A DNA stretch of 64,000 nt, taken from the NCBI RefSeq assembly GCF_006874465.1, contig NZ_VIRL01000026.1, forward strand, positions 1-64,000, in the 5' to 3' direction. Below are positions 26,001-33,997 of the stretch, piece after piece. The notes under the pieces were generated by a model, which saw only the letters and a list, made by a program, of their open reading frames with translations, had not been told where the DNA came from and searched no databases. The position numbers and the translations under genes are program-made. Origin of the DNA: Microbispora bryophytorum. Its GTDB lineage: Bacteria; Actinomycetota; Actinomycetes; Streptosporangiales; Streptosporangiaceae. Position 1 is the first letter of the stretch. Each line of letters begins with the position of its first letter.

Positions 26001-26413
26001 CCGGCGACACCGCCTCGATGTCCGCCCTGGCGGAGCTGCGGCAGCAGGCCGGCGACCACGAGGGCGCAGAACGCCTCGCCCGCGCCGCCGCCGACGCCGG
26101 CCACACCTTCCCGCTGCAAGAGCTGGTGCGGAGGCGGTACCGGGCCGGCGACCACGAAGGCGCAGAACGCCTCGCCCGCGCCGCCGCCGACGCGGGCGAC
26201 ACCACCGCGATGCGCAATCTGGTTCAGATGCGGGAGCAGGCCGGCGACCACGAAGGCGCCGAACGCCTCGCCCGGACCGCCGCCGACGCCGGCGGCACCA
26301 CCGCACTGTACGACCTGGCCAAGCGGCGAGTGCAGGAGGGAAAGGGGGGCCGGTGGGCAGACCTGGTGCGGTTCGGGCTGGAGGCGGACGGGTCGGCTGC
26401 CCGGCCATGGTGA
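23015..26413 (+). CDS. HTH + P-loop NTPase + TPR-repeat protein (STAND-like)
   Basis: A 1132-aa soluble protein. Order: an XRE-like helix-turn-helix at about residues 30-70 (WLSRHSGIPKTTVESLIHG), a Pro-rich linker, a P-loop domain with Walker A GDSSTGKT (185-192) and a Walker B-like TVVWLNE (232-238), then 18 repeats of 32 residues from about residue 519 (consensus ALRxLAxxREQAGDHEGAERLARAAADAGDT). The design resembles STAND/NLR switches, in which repeats sense a ligand and the NTPase controls assembly. No effector domain (nuclease, protease, TIR) is visible, so output may be through the HTH or a partner. Function unknown. Confidence 0.85.
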   Translation: MANPPSDHGDGMRLFLDYLVGARAAAWNPSAQWLSRHSGIPKTTVESLIHGTRKRLPSWSEQVERLLEAYRKKVTEDKRGDPDAVLGDMAAWKQAYDDAQNGRPPACPLPTAAFPTPPPAAAEPGRPIGQFRPLDLEVHPAIRVDTAGRELEELPAYVPRAHDEALAQMVRQVQTGASRLVVLVGDSSTGKTRTLWEAVRTLPEPWRLWHPIEPSRPAAVLTELRSIGPHTVVWLNETQHYLLTADPAVGERIAGGLRELLRARERGPVLVLGTLWPAYWKTLTAVPHTGQPDPYAQARELIKSASIRLPESFADADLDAAGRQAANTGDLRLAEALRRAPEGRLTQYLAGGPALLELYDNAEPGARAVLDAAIDARRFGHGPALPRLLLVEAAPGYLSDEQWHLLDDDWLERAFAYLTDHRPCRGARPPLALIKPRPGTGHAPAAHSGGEPAYRLADYLEQHGSRTRRFLCPPATFWNAATRHAASVSDHRAFARAARDRGRHRHAFALYRAVADAGDTTALRELTRIREQAGDHEGAERLARAAADAGDTIALRDLARTWEEAGDQEGAERLARALNDAGRTSALYSLTEMRKQTGDHEGAERLARAAADTGDVLTLYNLARTRDQAGDLERAERLYQAAADAGFTSALIDAFYMRELAGDHESAERLARAAADAGHTTALRHLAELRQQAGDHEGAERVAQMAANAGHPLSLRYLTRLRELAGDYGGAEHLARTAADAGDTDALLVLAHLRRQAGDYGGAERLYQAAADADDTSRLHEQAWMRERAGDHKGAERMFQAAADTGDNLALRELARLRELAGDHEGAERLARAGDTTALPILARMRQQAGDHEGAERAARMAADAGARDAAALLQNLAEMRQQAGDHEGAERLARAAADAGLTAALQHLAVMWEQAGDHEGAERMFQAAADTGQIDALYGLARIREKAGDHEGAERFTWAAADAGLTAALHALARMRHEAGDHEGAERMYQAAADTGDTASMSALAELRQQAGDHEGAERLARAAADAGHTFPLQELVRRRYRAGDHEGAERLARAAADAGDTTAMRNLVQMREQAGDHEGAERLARTAADAGGTTALYDLAKRRVQEGKGGRWADLVRFGLEADGSAARPW
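24569..26293 (+). repeat. 18 tandem 96-bp repeats encoding TPR-like units
   Basis: Fifteen units are exactly 32 codons; units 10, 11 and 12 are 28, 34 and 33 codons. The core GCCGGCGACCACGAAGGCGC is almost unchanged at DNA level in most units, which suggests recent expansion or gene conversion. The variable positions lie in the first eight residues of each unit. Confidence 0.9.
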
Positions 26414-26433
26414 GGCGATAAGCCGGCGCCCGG

Positions 26434-27672
26434 TCACGACTGCGGGCGGCCCTTTCCGGACTCCCGGGCCGCGACGGACTCCCGGCCCGCGACGGACTCG
26501 CGGGCCGCGACGGACTCGCGGGCCGCGACGGGAGAACGGTGCGACCCGCCGTCACGCAGCGGGTAGAGAAGGAAGCAGCCGAAGGCCAGCGCCAGCACCA
26601 CCAGGGGCACCACGCCCATCATCAGCCGGACGCCGGTCACGACGGAGTCCGGCTGCACCGCGGCCCCGTTGTGGTAGCCCGATCGGGACAGCACGACCGT
26701 GGTGATCACGGCCTGGAGGGCACCGCCCAGCGGACGATGAACCCGTTCATGCCGAAGTACATCCCCTCACGACGGGTGCCCGTCCTGCGCTCGTCGTCGT
26801 CGATGACCTCGGCGAGCAGGATCTCCAGGAGCCCAGGACGACGGTGTTGGCGGAGTCGGCCTCGCCCAGGGCGTACTTAGTGAAGAACGGGATCCCCGCC
26901 TGCAGCAGGGCGAAGGTGAGCTGCAGCAGGAAGCTGCCCGTGACGTATGTGACGAAGGCGCGGTTGGCGAGCGTGTAGCGGAGCGCGGCGAGGAACCCGA
27001 AGCTCTCACGCTCCGCGTGCACCCGCTCGGCCGAGCTCGCGCAGCGACAGCGCGAAGAAGGCCAGCGCCACGACGCCGAAGGACACGCCCATGGCACGAT
27101 GGCGCCGTACAGCAGGGGCGCCGCGGCGACGCCGCGATCATGCCGACGATGGCGAACATCTGCCGCCACGACGCGGCGCCGGCCCGCTCGGCGATGGTGG
27201 TGAACATCTCGGGGAACAGCGCCACATAGTCCAGGACCACGACGACGAACAGCACATCGTAGACGAGGACCACGACCAGGAAGTACCAGAACCTCGCGGT
27301 CGCGCCGTCCACGAGCGGGATCCAGATCATGGTGAAGGCCGCGGCCAGCGGCGCCATGCCGATCGCGATGTACGGCACCCGCCTGCCCCAGCGCGTGCGA
27401 GTCCGGTCGGAGACGTGCCCCACGAGCGGGTTGAGCACCGCGTTGACGATGCCGTGGATCACCATGGCGACGCCGATGAGCGACGGATCGACGCCCAGGT
27501 GGTCGACGTAGTAGAAGGTGGCGAAGGTCGCGAACGCCTGGCTGAGCAGATTGACCGACAGGTTGCCCGATCCGTAGGCCAGCATCTGCCCGCGCCGCAC
27601 CAGACCCTCCGAGCCGCGCAGCATCTGGCCCTCCGGGCCGCGCGTCACCGGGCCCTCTGGACCGCGCTTCAT
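26434..27672 (-). pseudogene. broken GPH-family sugar:cation symporter
   Basis: Melibiose-carrier-type (GPH) transporter with the N-terminal half intact (GQMLAYGSGNLSVNLLSQAF, VGHVSDRTRTRWGRRVPYI). From about 27140 on the protein continues only by jumping frames: ERESFGFLAALRYTLANRAF in one frame, EGMYFGMNGF in another, and the last helix in a third. At least four indels are needed to join the pieces. The ATG overlaps the deacetylase stop (ATGA), so it was once co-expressed with it. Tandem repeats lie at both ends of the gene. Confidence 0.85.
26458..26529. repeat. four 18-bp tandem repeats at 3' end of GPH remnant
   Basis: Four units of ggactcSCGGSCCGCGAC encode the (SVAARE)n tail of the transporter remnant. 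Confidence 0.9.
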
Positions 27673-27684
27673 CGGGCCCTCTGG
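27613..27684. repeat. three 24-bp tandem repeats across a gene junction
   Basis: Units of 24 bases (GCCGCGCGTCACCGGGCCCTCTGG type), with a partial fourth, span the end of the deacetylase gene and the start of the GPH remnant. The start codon and the ATGA overlap lie inside the repeat. They encode a Gly-Pro-Glu-rich N-terminus. Confidence 0.85.
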
Positions 27685-28565
27685 GCGGTGCGGAGATCCG
27701 ACCAGCCGATGAGGCGGACGCCCTCCTCCGCGATGGCGCGGCGGACCTCCGGATCGGTGAACAGCCGCAGCTCCATGCCGCGTTTGGCGTGATGCGGCAT
27801 GATCTGCTGGAGTTCGCCGTCGTCCTCGAACGGGTGGATGTAGATCTTGGTCACGCCGGGGCGCAGCGCCCGGACCAGCCCGATCATGTCGCTTCTGACG
27901 CTCTCGTACGTCTCCCCCTCGGCCAGTTCGAGGGGCAGCGTCCACAGCCGGTCGAGGATCACCACGCCCGCCGCGTCCGCGGCCTCGGCCCTCGCCCGCG
28001 CGAACGGCTCCAGCTCCTCCGGCAGGCCCATGCCGTCGAGGGTCCTGGGCAGCCGGAACGGCAGGCCGTGCTCCGCGCACACCTTGAAGACGACGTCGAG
28101 GAAGTCACGGCCGGTCGCCAGGCCGTACAGGCTGCCCATGTGGTTGTCGGCGTGCGACGGGTCGAGGCCGAGGGCGACGGCCCTGCGGATCTGCGCGTCG
28201 ATCTCCGCCCGGACCTCCTCGGGGTCGGCCCGCTCCTCGACCGTCCGGCTGTCGGCGGGGAAGTAGCCGGCCTCGTCCACGAGCGAGGACACCGCGCGGT
28301 CGCGGGTCACCGGTCCCCACCGGTATCCCTCCCACTCGCTGGTGAACGTCAGGTGGACGCCCACGTCGTAACCGCCCGCGACGGCCCTACGGACCGCGTC
28401 GGGGGCCCACGGGCACGGCGTCATGACGGTCGCCGAGCTGATCGCGCGGGCGGCGAGCAGCGAGGTGATGCCGGTGTTGGCCGCACGGCACATGCCGTAG
28501 TCGTCGGCGTTCACTATCAGCAGCCGGTCGTCCGGCCCGGCTCCGAGCCGTCGCGCGAGGTTCAC
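27669..28565 (-). CDS. ChbG/YdjC-like carbohydrate deacetylase
   Basis: Metal-dependent deacetylase fold acting on N-acetylated oligosaccharides such as chitobiose. The 298-aa protein shows LLIVNADDYGMC near the N-terminus (metal Asp), HADNHMGS in the middle (metal His) and IYIHPFED near the C-terminus. Start GTG 28565 overlaps the ROK regulator stop (GTGA). With the broken sugar symporter after it and a ROK regulator before it, it forms a small amino-sugar oligosaccharide operon. The acceptor sugar is not shown. Confidence 0.9.
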   Translation of the reverse strand: MNLARRLGAGPDDRLLIVNADDYGMCRAANTGITSLLAARAISSATVMTPCPWAPDAVRRAVAGGYDVGVHLTFTSEWEGYRWGPVTRDRAVSSLVDEAGYFPADSRTVEERADPEEVRAEIDAQIRRAVALGLDPSHADNHMGSLYGLATGRDFLDVVFKVCAEHGLPFRLPRTLDGMGLPEELEPFARARAEAADAAGVVILDRLWTLPLELAEGETYESVRSDMIGLVRALRPGVTKIYIHPFEDDGELQQIMPHHAKRGMELRLFTDPEVRRAIAEEGVRLIGWSDLRTAQRAR

Positions 28566-29818
28566 GTGATGTCCCCTTTCCCTGCCCCGGTGAGGTCCGT
28601 GTCGTTCGGTCCGCCGGTCGCGGTGTCGTACGGTCCCCCGGCTGCCGTCTCGTGTGGCCGCCCGCCCACGGCGGCGGCGAAGGCGCGTTCCCGCGCACGA
28701 TGGCGGGCGAGCCAGGACGCGCCGCGCAGCACCGGATCCCCGGGGACGCCGCTCGCGACGATCCTGATCGGGAGCGGCGCGGCGTCCCTCGCCAGGTGGC
28801 GGCGGATGCGGCCCAGCAGCAGATCGGCGCTGGCGCCGAACGCGCCGCCGAGCACGAACAGCTCCGGCTTGATCACGAGGGCGACCGACGCCGCGACGTG
28901 GGCGATCCTGCGGGCGGTCGCGTCGACCACGGCGAGTGCCCTCTCGTCGCCGGCCCTGGCGCTGTCGAAGATCTCCCGCGTGGACGGGCTGCCCTCGATG
29001 CCGGCCTGCCTGGCCTGTTCGGCGATGCGGCGGGCGCCGAGCACCTCGGTGCCGAGCTCGGTCGCGGGGTGGGGCAGGAATGCGACCTCGCCCGCTCCCC
29101 CGGCGAAGCCCTGGTGGAGCCGGCCGCCCAGTACGATCCCGGCGCCGAGGCCGACCCCGACGCCGAGCAGGACGAAGTCGGCGACGCCGGCGCACGCGCC
29201 GAACCGCTGCTCGGCGACGGCGGCGAGGTTGACGTCATTCTCCAGCAGCAGAGGCACGGGCAGGTCGCGCTCGATCGCCTCGGCCAGGCCGCGGCCCCCC
29301 TGCGGCAGCCCGTAGGCCCGCCTCACGGTGCGGCCGTCGCGCGCCACGACCGCGCGGACGCCGACGACGGCCTGACCGACGGCGCCCGGCTCGGTCCCGG
29401 CGCGTCCGGCGCACTCGGCGGCGAGTGCGGCCACCGCCGCTGCCGTGTCGGCCACCCTGCGGCGCGGCGCCCGGGTCTCCGCCTGGGCGAGCGTCTCCCC
29501 CACCGCGTCGACGAGTACGGCGCGGATGCGCAGGTGGCCGATGTCGACGCCGAGCGCGAGCGCGCAGCGGGGGGCGATCCGGTAGAGGGTCGCGGCGGGC
29601 CCGCGACGAGTGGTGTCGGCGCCCGCCTCCTCCACGGCCCCGCGTGCGACGAGCTCGCGCAGCGCCTGGGCGACGGTGGTCTTGGACAGGCCGGTGGCCC
29701 TGGTGATCTCCGGTCGGCCGAGCGGCCCCTCACGGTCGATGACGTCGAGCACCGCGCGGGCGTTGATCGACCAGAGCAGGCCCTGCGGCCCGGCCAGGTA
29801 GTTCGCGCTCACGCTCAC
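28562..29818 (-). CDS. ROK-family transcriptional regulator (NagC-like)
   Basis: DNA-binding sugar sensor. The N-terminal HTH (GRPEITRATGLSKTTVAQALRELVARG) precedes a ROK sugar-kinase-like domain with ENDVNLAAVAE and GVGVGLGAGIV. The CxCGxxGC zinc cluster of many ROK proteins is not present. The start is uncertain: GTG 29818 is used, GTG 29812 or a TTG at 29896 are possible. The tail holds a degenerate repeat (GGRPHET, GGPYDT, GGPNDT). Probably controls the deacetylase/symporter genes coupled to it. Confidence 0.88.
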   Translation of the reverse strand: MSVSANYLAGPQGLLWSINARAVLDVIDREGPLGRPEITRATGLSKTTVAQALRELVARGAVEEAGADTTRRGPAATLYRIAPRCALALGVDIGHLRIRAVLVDAVGETLAQAETRAPRRRVADTAAAVAALAAECAGRAGTEPGAVGQAVVGVRAVVARDGRTVRRAYGLPQGGRGLAEAIERDLPVPLLLENDVNLAAVAEQRFGACAGVADFVLLGVGVGLGAGIVLGGRLHQGFAGGAGEVAFLPHPATELGTEVLGARRIAEQARQAGIEGSPSTREIFDSARAGDERALAVVDATARRIAHVAASVALVIKPELFVLGGAFGASADLLLGRIRRHLARDAAPLPIRIVASGVPGDPVLRGASWLARHRARERAFAAAVGGRPHETAAGGPYDTATGGPNDTDLTGAGKGDIT

Positions 29819-29934
29819 CTCGGGTCCCGGCCCGGGTAGGCCGGACGGTTTCTCCTCAGAGTGAGCCGTTCCATCCGATCGGCCACCACGCGACAAGACC
29901 GCTACCGTTCTTGGGAGGCAGAAAGGGGATCATC

Positions 29935-31029
29935 GTGAGCAATGCCAATGCGGGCGACATTCCATTCGGGGCGCGAGTGCGCGGCTGCCTGCTCGCCGGG
30001 GCCGTCGGCGACGCCCTCGGCGCGCCCGTGGAATTCGACTCGATCGCCGTCATCCGCCGCAACCACGGCAGGGCGGGGCTGACCGATCTCGCGCCCGGCT
30101 GGCACGGCAAGACCGGCCTGGTCACCGACGACACGCAGATGACGCTGTTCACCGTCGAAGGGCTGATCCGCGCGGACGTGCGCGTCAGGGAGAAGGGCAT
30201 CGGCGGCGGTGAGGTGCAGGTGGTCCGCCACGCCTACCTGCGCTGGCTCGACACACAGGAGCACCGCGTGCCGCCGCCCGCCGACGGCCTCGTCCGTACC
30301 GGCCGGCTCCGCGAGCAGACCTGGCTCTACTCCCGTCGCGCGCCCGGCAACACCTGCGTGTCCGGGCTGCACGCCGACCTCGGTTCGCTCGCGGCCCCCG
30401 GTATGCCCGGGCCGGTCAACCCCGGCTCCAAGGGCTGCGGCACCGTCATGCGCTCCGCCCCGTTCGGACTGGCCGTCCGCGACCCGCGGGCGGCCTTCAC
30501 GCTCGCGGCCGGCTGCGCCCAGATCACGCACGGGCATCCCACGGGCTATCTGGCGGCCGGCGCCTTCGCCGCGCTGGTCTGCTCCCTGTCCCAGGGCGCG
30601 CCGCTCGCGACGGCCGTGCACGACACCCTGGGCCTGCTCGCCGAGTTGCCCGCGCACGAGGAGACCACCGCCGCGATCGAGGCGGCGGTCGCCCTGGCCG
30701 GCACGGCGGAGCCGTCGCCCGAGGCGGTGGAGACGCTCGGCGGCGGGTGGGTGGCTGAGGAGGCGCTCGCCATCGCGGTCTACTGCGCGCTGGTGAGCGG
30801 CGACGACATCGAGCGGGCCCTGCTGCTGGCGGTCAACCACTCCGGCGACAGCGACTCCACCGGCTCCCTGTGCGGCAACCTCCTCGGCACGGTGCACGGC
30901 GACGCGGCCCTCCCCGGGCACTGGGTGTCCCGGCTGGAGGGCCGGGACACCGTCATCGAACTCGCCGACGACTTCACCACGCATTTCACCGGCGGCCGCA
31001 TCGACCGCGACAAGTACCCCGGCTGCTGA
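29935..31029 (+). CDS. ADP-ribosylglycohydrolase family protein (DraG-like)
   Basis: Dimetal hydrolase that removes ADP-ribose from proteins, nucleic acids or small molecules. The metal ligands are visible: VTDDTQMT near residue 65 and NHSGDSDSTGS near the C-terminus. The start is GTG 29935 after AGAAAGGGG; 364 aa is normal for the family. It diverges from the ROK gene and is followed, 181 bases on, by the nuclease-helicase gene on the same strand. No ADP-ribosyltransferase partner is present in the window. Confidence 0.92.
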   Translation: MSNANAGDIPFGARVRGCLLAGAVGDALGAPVEFDSIAVIRRNHGRAGLTDLAPGWHGKTGLVTDDTQMTLFTVEGLIRADVRVREKGIGGGEVQVVRHAYLRWLDTQEHRVPPPADGLVRTGRLREQTWLYSRRAPGNTCVSGLHADLGSLAAPGMPGPVNPGSKGCGTVMRSAPFGLAVRDPRAAFTLAAGCAQITHGHPTGYLAAGAFAALVCSLSQGAPLATAVHDTLGLLAELPAHEETTAAIEAAVALAGTAEPSPEAVETLGGGWVAEEALAIAVYCALVSGDDIERALLLAVNHSGDSDSTGSLCGNLLGTVHGDAALPGHWVSRLEGRDTVIELADDFTTHFTGGRIDRDKYPGC

Positions 31030-31066
31030 CCCCGCCACCCGATCCGGCCCGAACGGCATGAGACGC

Positions 31067-31127
31067 CCGCATCACCGGATCATGCCGCATGGAACGGTGT
31101 AATCTTCCGGGCGTACTGGTGATGCGG
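31067..31127. promoter_or_regulatory. long-spaced inverted repeat before nuclease-helicase gene
   Basis: CCGCATCACC (31067-31076) is repeated in inverted form at 31118-31127, with 41 bases between. A -10-like TAATCT lies in between. It may be a regulator-bound promoter region; function is unproven. Confidence 0.4.
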
Positions 31128-31210
31128 CCCGACGGGCTTCCGTTCTCTCGTCCGGGAACGGACATGCCCCCATACCGCACGAGTCTTTCGTGCTGCCTGG
31201 GGGTAGGTCC

Positions 31211-33079
31211 GTGGCCGTTGTCCGGCATTCCGCGGAAGGTCTGCTTCAGCTCGCGTCCGTGCCGGAGAGGGTGCTCAGCGAGGTGATCGCCGAGCAGCTT
31301 CGCATCACTCAAGGCGTCAATCCCGGCAGGAGCGAGCGGAGGTCATGGGACCGCAGCCTGCCCGTTCTCGCCCGTGACCTCGTCGAGGCCGGGCTGGGCA
31401 GCGTCGAGATGCTGCTGGAATACCAGTTACCGCTCACCAGCAAGCGGGCCGACGTGATCCTCGCCGGCGTCGACCGGCACAGTGGTGACGACGCGTACGT
31501 CGTCGTGGAGCTCAAGCAGTGGAGCCACGCCGAGTTGTACGAGGACGACGCCGACCTCGTTCTCGTCCCCGGCATGGGCAACCACCCCAAACTTCACCCG
31601 GTCGTGCAGGTGCACGGCTACTGCGACTACCTCGCCGACTTCGTCGGCGCCCTGGAGCATCGCCGTCATGCCGTACGCGGCGTCGCGTACCTGCACAACG
31701 CGAACGACCTCGACATCCACGACCTGTACGACCGCGTGGAGGACGAGCGGACCCGTCTGTTCAGCCAGAGCCGTCGTGGTCAGTTCGTCGACTACCTTCG
31801 GGCGCAGTTCGCGCCCGAACCCGGTGCGCGCGCCGCCGACAGGCTGCTGGCGTCGGCGATCCGGCCGTCCAAGCAACTGCTGAAGGTGGCCGCGGCCGAG
31901 ATCAAGCATCGGGACCAGTTCGTCCTGCTGGACCAGCAGCGCCTGGCGTACGAAATTGTGCTGCACGCGGTGGAGAAGGCCAGGGCGTCCGACTCCAAGG
32001 AAGTCGTCATCGTCACCGGCGGTCCCGGGTCGGGCAAGAGCGTCATCGCCCTGTCGCTGCTCGGCGAACTCGCCGAGCGCGGCTATCCGGCACACCACGC
32101 CACCGGATCGCGGTCCTTCACCGAGACCATGCGCCGCCACGTGGCCAGGGGATCCACGCGCACGAAGGCGATGTTCAAGTACTTCAACAACTTCATGACC
32201 GCCAAGCCCAACGACCTCGACGTACTCATCTGCGACGAGGCCCACCGGATCCGCGAGACGTCGGCCAACCGCTTCACCAAGGCCGTCGAGCGGACGGGGC
32301 GGTCCCAGCTCGACGAGCTGATGAGCGCCGCCCGCGTTCCCGTCTTCCTCCTCGACGAACACCAGGTGGTGCGGCCGGGCGAGACCGGGACCGTCGCGGA
32401 CATCAGGGCACACGCACAGACCCGCGGCCTGGCCGTGCAGCAGGTGGATCTCGACGCCCAGTACCGCTGCGGCGGCAGCCGGGCGTACGAGGAGTGGGTG
32501 CTGCGGCTGCTCGGCCTGAACGGTGAGGATCCCGAGCCGTGGACCGGCGACCCCCACTTCGAGGTCACCCTCGCCGACTCGCCGTACGAGTTGGAAGGAC
32601 TGCTGCGGGGGAAGCTGAACGACGGCTACTCGGCCCGCATGACGGCCGGTTTTTGCTGGCGGTGGAGCGACCCCGACGGCGACCGCCTCGTCTCCGACGT
32701 GCGGATCGACGGCTGGTCCAAGCCGTGGAACGTCAAGGGCGACCGCGCTGTCGGCGACGCCCCTCCCAGCGCGCTGTGGGCCACCATGCCGGGCGGCTTC
32801 GAGCAGGTCGGCTGCGTGTACACCGCCCAGGGCTTCGAGTACGACTGGAACGGCGTCGTGCTGGGCCCTGACCTCGTCTACCGGGACGGCCGTCTGATCA
32901 CCGTGCGCGGCGCCAGCAAGGACCCGGCGCTGATGAAGAAGTCCGTGACGGACGAGCAGGCTGACCGGCTGATTCGCAACACCTACAAGGTGCTGCTCAC
33001 TCGCGGCATGATCGGCACGGCCGTCCACTCCGTCGACGCCAGGACACAGGAGTTCCTCACCACTCTGCTTGATCGATAG
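31211..33079 (+). CDS. DUF2075-type helicase with PD-(D/E)XK-like nuclease N-terminus
   Basis: A 622-aa cytosolic protein. The N-terminal 200 residues hold a PD-(D/E)XK-like core: Asp81 in KRADVIL and E100-x-K102 in VVVELKQW. A helicase-like ATPase follows, with Walker A GGPGSGKS (270-277), Walker B with DEAH (342-345), LLDEHQVVRPGE, the DUF2075-like DAQYRCGGSRAYEEWV, and a late AQGFEYDW and YKVLLTRG. Start GTG 31211 has GGGGGTAGG just before it. Such nuclease-helicase fusions are often found near defence genes, but this family's role is not settled. Next to it are an ADP-ribosylglycohydrolase and a phosphotransferase. Confidence 0.88.
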   Translation: MAVVRHSAEGLLQLASVPERVLSEVIAEQLRITQGVNPGRSERRSWDRSLPVLARDLVEAGLGSVEMLLEYQLPLTSKRADVILAGVDRHSGDDAYVVVELKQWSHAELYEDDADLVLVPGMGNHPKLHPVVQVHGYCDYLADFVGALEHRRHAVRGVAYLHNANDLDIHDLYDRVEDERTRLFSQSRRGQFVDYLRAQFAPEPGARAADRLLASAIRPSKQLLKVAAAEIKHRDQFVLLDQQRLAYEIVLHAVEKARASDSKEVVIVTGGPGSGKSVIALSLLGELAERGYPAHHATGSRSFTETMRRHVARGSTRTKAMFKYFNNFMTAKPNDLDVLICDEAHRIRETSANRFTKAVERTGRSQLDELMSAARVPVFLLDEHQVVRPGETGTVADIRAHAQTRGLAVQQVDLDAQYRCGGSRAYEEWVLRLLGLNGEDPEPWTGDPHFEVTLADSPYELEGLLRGKLNDGYSARMTAGFCWRWSDPDGDRLVSDVRIDGWSKPWNVKGDRAVGDAPPSALWATMPGGFEQVGCVYTAQGFEYDWNGVVLGPDLVYRDGRLITVRGASKDPALMKKSVTDEQADRLIRNTYKVLLTRGMIGTAVHSVDARTQEFLTTLLDR

Positions 33080-33193
33080 GGTGGCGCGGCGCGCACATTC
33101 GTGCGGTCCCATCGCCTACGTGACCCTGCCGGCGCACGAGCACTCCGTCCCGATGGCTGTCAGGGCCCGCGGAGGCGGCGCCGGGAAGTCATC

Positions 33194-33973
33194 ATGGGAC
33201 GCGTGATCGAAGAGCGACGTCTTCCGGGCGGAAACACGAATGGGGCGGTCCGGGTCGGCGACACGGTCCGGCGTGTCCCCGGGCCCTGGACGCCCGCCGT
33301 GCATGCGCTGCTCCGGCATCTGGAGGACGCCGGTTTCGACCGGGCCCCGCGTGCGCGAGGGTTCGACGACCAGGGGCGGGAGGTCCTCTCGTACCTGCCG
33401 GGAGAGGTGGTCGGGACCGCGCGGCCGTGGCCCGCCTGGGTGCACAGTGACGACGCGCTCCGTCAAGTGGCCGTCTGGCTGCGCGACTTCCACACCGCGG
33501 TGGCGAGTTTCGTCCCTCCGCCGGACGCGGTCTGGCGCGAGGGAGAGACCTGGCGGCCCGGCCTGGTCGTCGGCCACAACGACGCGGCGCCGTACAACGC
33601 GGCGTGGGCCGACGGGCGCCTCATCGGTTTCTTCGACTGGGACTTCGCCGCTCCGGTCGCCCCGGAGTGGGACCTCGCCTTCACCGCCTTCTCCTGGGTG
33701 CCGCTCCACGCCCGCCATGTCGTGGCGGCGGACGGGTTCACCGCGTTCGCCGAGCGGCCCCGGAGACTGCGACTGTTCCTCGACACCTACGGCTGGGACG
33801 GCCCGGCTGGCCGGTTCATCGAGACGGTCCGCCAGCGGGTCAGCGCCTCCGCCGACGGCATCCGGCGTCTCGCGGCGGCGGGCGACCCGGCGTATCGGAA
33901 GCTCGTCGACGACGGCGTCGACAGGTCATTGGACACGGCGGTGGAGGAACTGACCGGCTTCCCCGGCGAGTGA
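33194..33973 (+). CDS. aminoglycoside phosphotransferase-family protein
   Basis: Kinase-like enzyme of 259 aa. The catalytic loop is HNDAAPYNAAW (His-x-Asp-x4-Asn) and the metal-binding segment FFDWDFA. The N-terminal lobe is short. Many such proteins modify small molecules other than antibiotics, so resistance should not be assumed. The ATG at 33194 is preceded by GGGAAG. It lies 114 bases after the nuclease-helicase, on the same strand. Confidence 0.85.
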   Translation: MGRVIEERRLPGGNTNGAVRVGDTVRRVPGPWTPAVHALLRHLEDAGFDRAPRARGFDDQGREVLSYLPGEVVGTARPWPAWVHSDDALRQVAVWLRDFHTAVASFVPPPDAVWREGETWRPGLVVGHNDAAPYNAAWADGRLIGFFDWDFAAPVAPEWDLAFTAFSWVPLHARHVVAADGFTAFAERPRRLRLFLDTYGWDGPAGRFIETVRQRVSASADGIRRLAAAGDPAYRKLVDDGVDRSLDTAVEELTGFPGE

Positions 33974-33997
33974 GGCCGGCGCCTGCGAATCCGCTGC

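Noticed and set aside
23015-26413. Repeat array considered as a CRISPR array
   Set aside because: Units are 96 bp, continuous and in frame with no unique spacers; they encode protein repeats.
24227-26437. Long minus-strand frames across the TPR repeat gene
   Set aside because: They merely mirror the repeat DNA (Gly/Val-rich repeats) and have no independent ribosome sites; the plus-strand protein has the clear domains.
33194-33973. Antibiotic resistance gene call for the phosphotransferase
   Set aside because: Only general kinase motifs are visible; the family is broad and no resistance subgroup feature was seen.
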